From IMG/VR virus record IMGVR_UViG_3300049846_000568, positions 81,809 to 145,808 of that record: a stretch of 64,000 bases of DNA; one strand, given 5' to 3'. The notes beneath the pieces are model-generated. The model was not told the origin of the DNA. It did not search any database and saw only the letters and a list, made by a program, of their open reading frames with translations. The translations under genes and the position numbers were made by a program. The DNA comes from a virus. Positions 62,670-64,000 of this stretch are shown piece after piece; position 1 is the first letter of the stretch; every line of letters starts with the position of its first letter.

Positions 62670-63559
62670 TATTCAACCCCTCCAAAGATACTGCCCCAAA
62701 GCATGGTGGCGTCTGTTTCCTCTTTAACATCAACAACAGTTGGGTTCTTACGATACGTAATCTTGGTGAGGTTGATCTGTGTACTGCTAGCTGATGGGTT
62801 CTTATTGCCCGAAACACGAACCCTAATTGTGTGTCGATCTTCCGATAAACCCGTCTGATTGTAGACCTCGGTATCAGATACCGCATTAGAGGAGTTCGCA
62901 TAGAGGTCTACCTGCTCCCAAGCTCCATCGTCTATCTGAACCTCTGCGATTCCGTATGCTGGCCCCTTATCGGCGTGAAGTTTAATTTGGTCACCATAGA
63001 AACTAAAAGAGGCTTTAGCGTGACGCACATCCGACACATTATCTGACCACCACTGCCCAGCCCTTGTAAATGTGATACCCGGGTCATTCCAGTTAACGGT
63101 AAGTGGGTAGGTTCTGGTGGCAGGGGTGTAGGTTCTTGTAAGTGGCTTATTCTTTAGGCTCTTGTTCCCATAGTAAACATAGTATGCTGCGTCTGAGACG
63201 GCATTTTCGGCAAGTGCGGCGACTGTATCAAACTTGACGATAATTTGCGTATCTGTCTCCGTGATATTGCGGGAGACGGCCTTCCAGTGTTCTGGCGCGC
63301 TAGAAGCTAAGTATAAGACTTCCATATCTTCAAAGCTGCCAAGCACTTTGTTCTGTCCCACAATACTTGCGCGGTCCAGATAAACGGTTATAGGGTGACC
63401 AGCCTCTAAACCAGATGGAGGTGCAGTTATCTTGATCCTCCTCCTATACGGATAGAGGTGGTTCCACCAAGCCTGGGCGCGATCAATGGTGCCAGTACCT
63501 GCCAGAGAAAAGCTAAAGGTTAGATTGAACTGGGTAGGCGAACCATTGATAGCCGTCAT
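62669..63559 (-). CDS. DUF2341-like carbohydrate-binding-type structural protein
   Basis: A 296-aa protein. Residues about 28-135 match the DUF2341 pattern: AWWNHLYPYRRRIKITAPPS, GHPITVYLDRASIVGQ, FEDMEVLYLASS, AYYVYYGNKSL. The second half is beta-rich (ASFSFYGDQIKLHADKGPAY, GIAEVQIDDGAWEQVDLYAN, HTIRVRVSGNK) like carbohydrate-binding modules. Such proteins are often surface adhesins or fibre accessory proteins. TAATG junctions on both sides place it in the fibre A operon. Confidence 0.8.
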   Translation of the reverse strand: MTAINGSPTQFNLTFSFSLAGTGTIDRAQAWWNHLYPYRRRIKITAPPSGLEAGHPITVYLDRASIVGQNKVLGSFEDMEVLYLASSAPEHWKAVSRNITETDTQIIVKFDTVAALAENAVSDAAYYVYYGNKSLKNKPLTRTYTPATRTYPLTVNWNDPGITFTRAGQWWSDNVSDVRHAKASFSFYGDQIKLHADKGPAYGIAEVQIDDGAWEQVDLYANSSNAVSDTEVYNQTGLSEDRHTIRVRVSGNKNPSASSTQINLTKITYRKNPTVVDVKEETDATMLWGSIFGGVE

Positions 63560-63942
63560 TACGTTAGCCCTGTTGAAATCGTCAATTCACCAGCAATCCA
63601 CTGCCAACTATCCCCATTGCCTACAGCCTGTGTCGCGATTTCCTCTTTAAAGAGAAGGTTACCCCCCTCAAGCGCATCATATATGCCAATCCAAGAAACA
63701 CCAGCAGGGACGGATGGAAGGCCGGTAAAAGTAACTGTCCCACTATTGGCTAGTGATCCATCTGTTGCAATGGTGCATGTGAGGGCAATGCGGGTATAAG
63801 AACTAATCTCGTTGCCGTCATCTGGGTCGCCCGTATGTAGCGACAAGTACACTGTAGTCGGCGGGGTATAGGTGTATGTTGAGCTTGAACCGTGGAATAC
63901 GTGGTTTAGCAATGCATTTGCGAGATATGCTGACACTGGCAT
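63559..63942 (-). CDS. Small tail/fibre-associated protein (YLANALLNHVF type)
   Basis: A 127-aa beta-rich protein starting SAYLANALLNHVFHG and continuing TPPTTVYLSLHTGDPDDGNE, TVTFTGLPSVPAGVSWIGIY. I recognise this family from many phages, where it is next to fibre genes and often called a structural or putative tail fibre protein. It is the first complete gene of this window in transcription order, with a GGTAGG site before the ATG at 63942. The 58 bases beyond it hold no supported gene start. Confidence 0.8.
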   Translation of the reverse strand: MPVSAYLANALLNHVFHGSSSTYTYTPPTTVYLSLHTGDPDDGNEISSYTRIALTCTIATDGSLANSGTVTFTGLPSVPAGVSWIGIYDALEGGNLLFKEEIATQAVGNGDSWQWIAGELTISTGLT

Positions 63943-64000
63943 AGAGACCTACCATATACTTTCTGATGAACACCTATCGATTATGAACGCTCTTACCGTA

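Overview
The window is one continuous, tightly packed, leftward-reading (minus strand) virion-structure block of a large contractile-tailed (myovirus-type) bacteriophage. Nearly every base is coding. Neighbouring genes often overlap by a TAATG stop/start, and no convincing gene lies on the plus strand. No terminase, replication, tRNA or integrase gene is present, so this is an internal piece of a larger genome. Base composition looks near 45-50% GC by eye, apart from one strongly GC-rich patch at 43006-43885. The host cannot be read directly. The fibre repeat style and the small 146-aa family are common in phages of aquatic and actinobacterial hosts, but that is a weak inference.

Layout in transcription order (right to left). 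63942-56939: small structural protein, DUF2341-like protein, FN3/GGTG fibre protein and a 1668-aa repetitive tail fibre. 56859-55584: glycosyltransferase and methyltransferase, then a terminator. 55519-52237: two small genes, the portal, two small genes and a second type of glycosyltransferase. 52163-48612: capsid protease fused to an acidic coiled-coil tail, a decoration-like protein and the major capsid protein, then a strong terminator. 48519-41718: Ig-like protein, small protein, a second repetitive fibre (1419 aa) and a second copy of the glycosyltransferase/methyltransferase pair. 41711-37147: unknown protein, head-tail adaptor, head closure, sheath-like protein and tail terminator. 37027-33285: main sheath, then three tube-like paralogues with a terminator after the first. 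33274-32129: two tandem tail-assembly-chaperone-like proteins. 32110-21274: two very large tail proteins (2209 and 1273 aa) and a basic 127-aa protein. 21274-12335: a 2979-aa baseplate hub. 12335-7100: two wall hydrolases, gpV-like spike, spike-associated protein, gp25-like wedge, gpJ-like wedge and a metallophosphoesterase. 7089-1: a 1678-aa gpI-like multidomain baseplate protein and a large protein running off the left edge.

How it fits together: portal, protease, capsid and decoration genes build the head. Adaptor, closure and terminator genes make the neck. Sheath and tube genes make the contractile tail, with the chaperones and giant proteins setting its interior. Hub, spike and wedge genes form the baseplate, which carries a transglycosylase, an M15-type peptidase and a possible double-psi-barrel domain for penetrating the cell wall. 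The two long fibres, each followed by the same glycosyltransferase/methyltransferase pair, suggest fibres decorated with methylated sugars.

Most notable: the duplicated fibre/glycosyltransferase/methyltransferase cassette; the high-GC receptor-tip domain on only one fibre; the 17 Ala-Thr-Pro tripeptides in the 1678-aa baseplate protein, with at least 6 more in other virion proteins; a staphylococcal-nuclease-like domain at the end of the giant hub; and multiplied sheath (2) and tube (3) genes.
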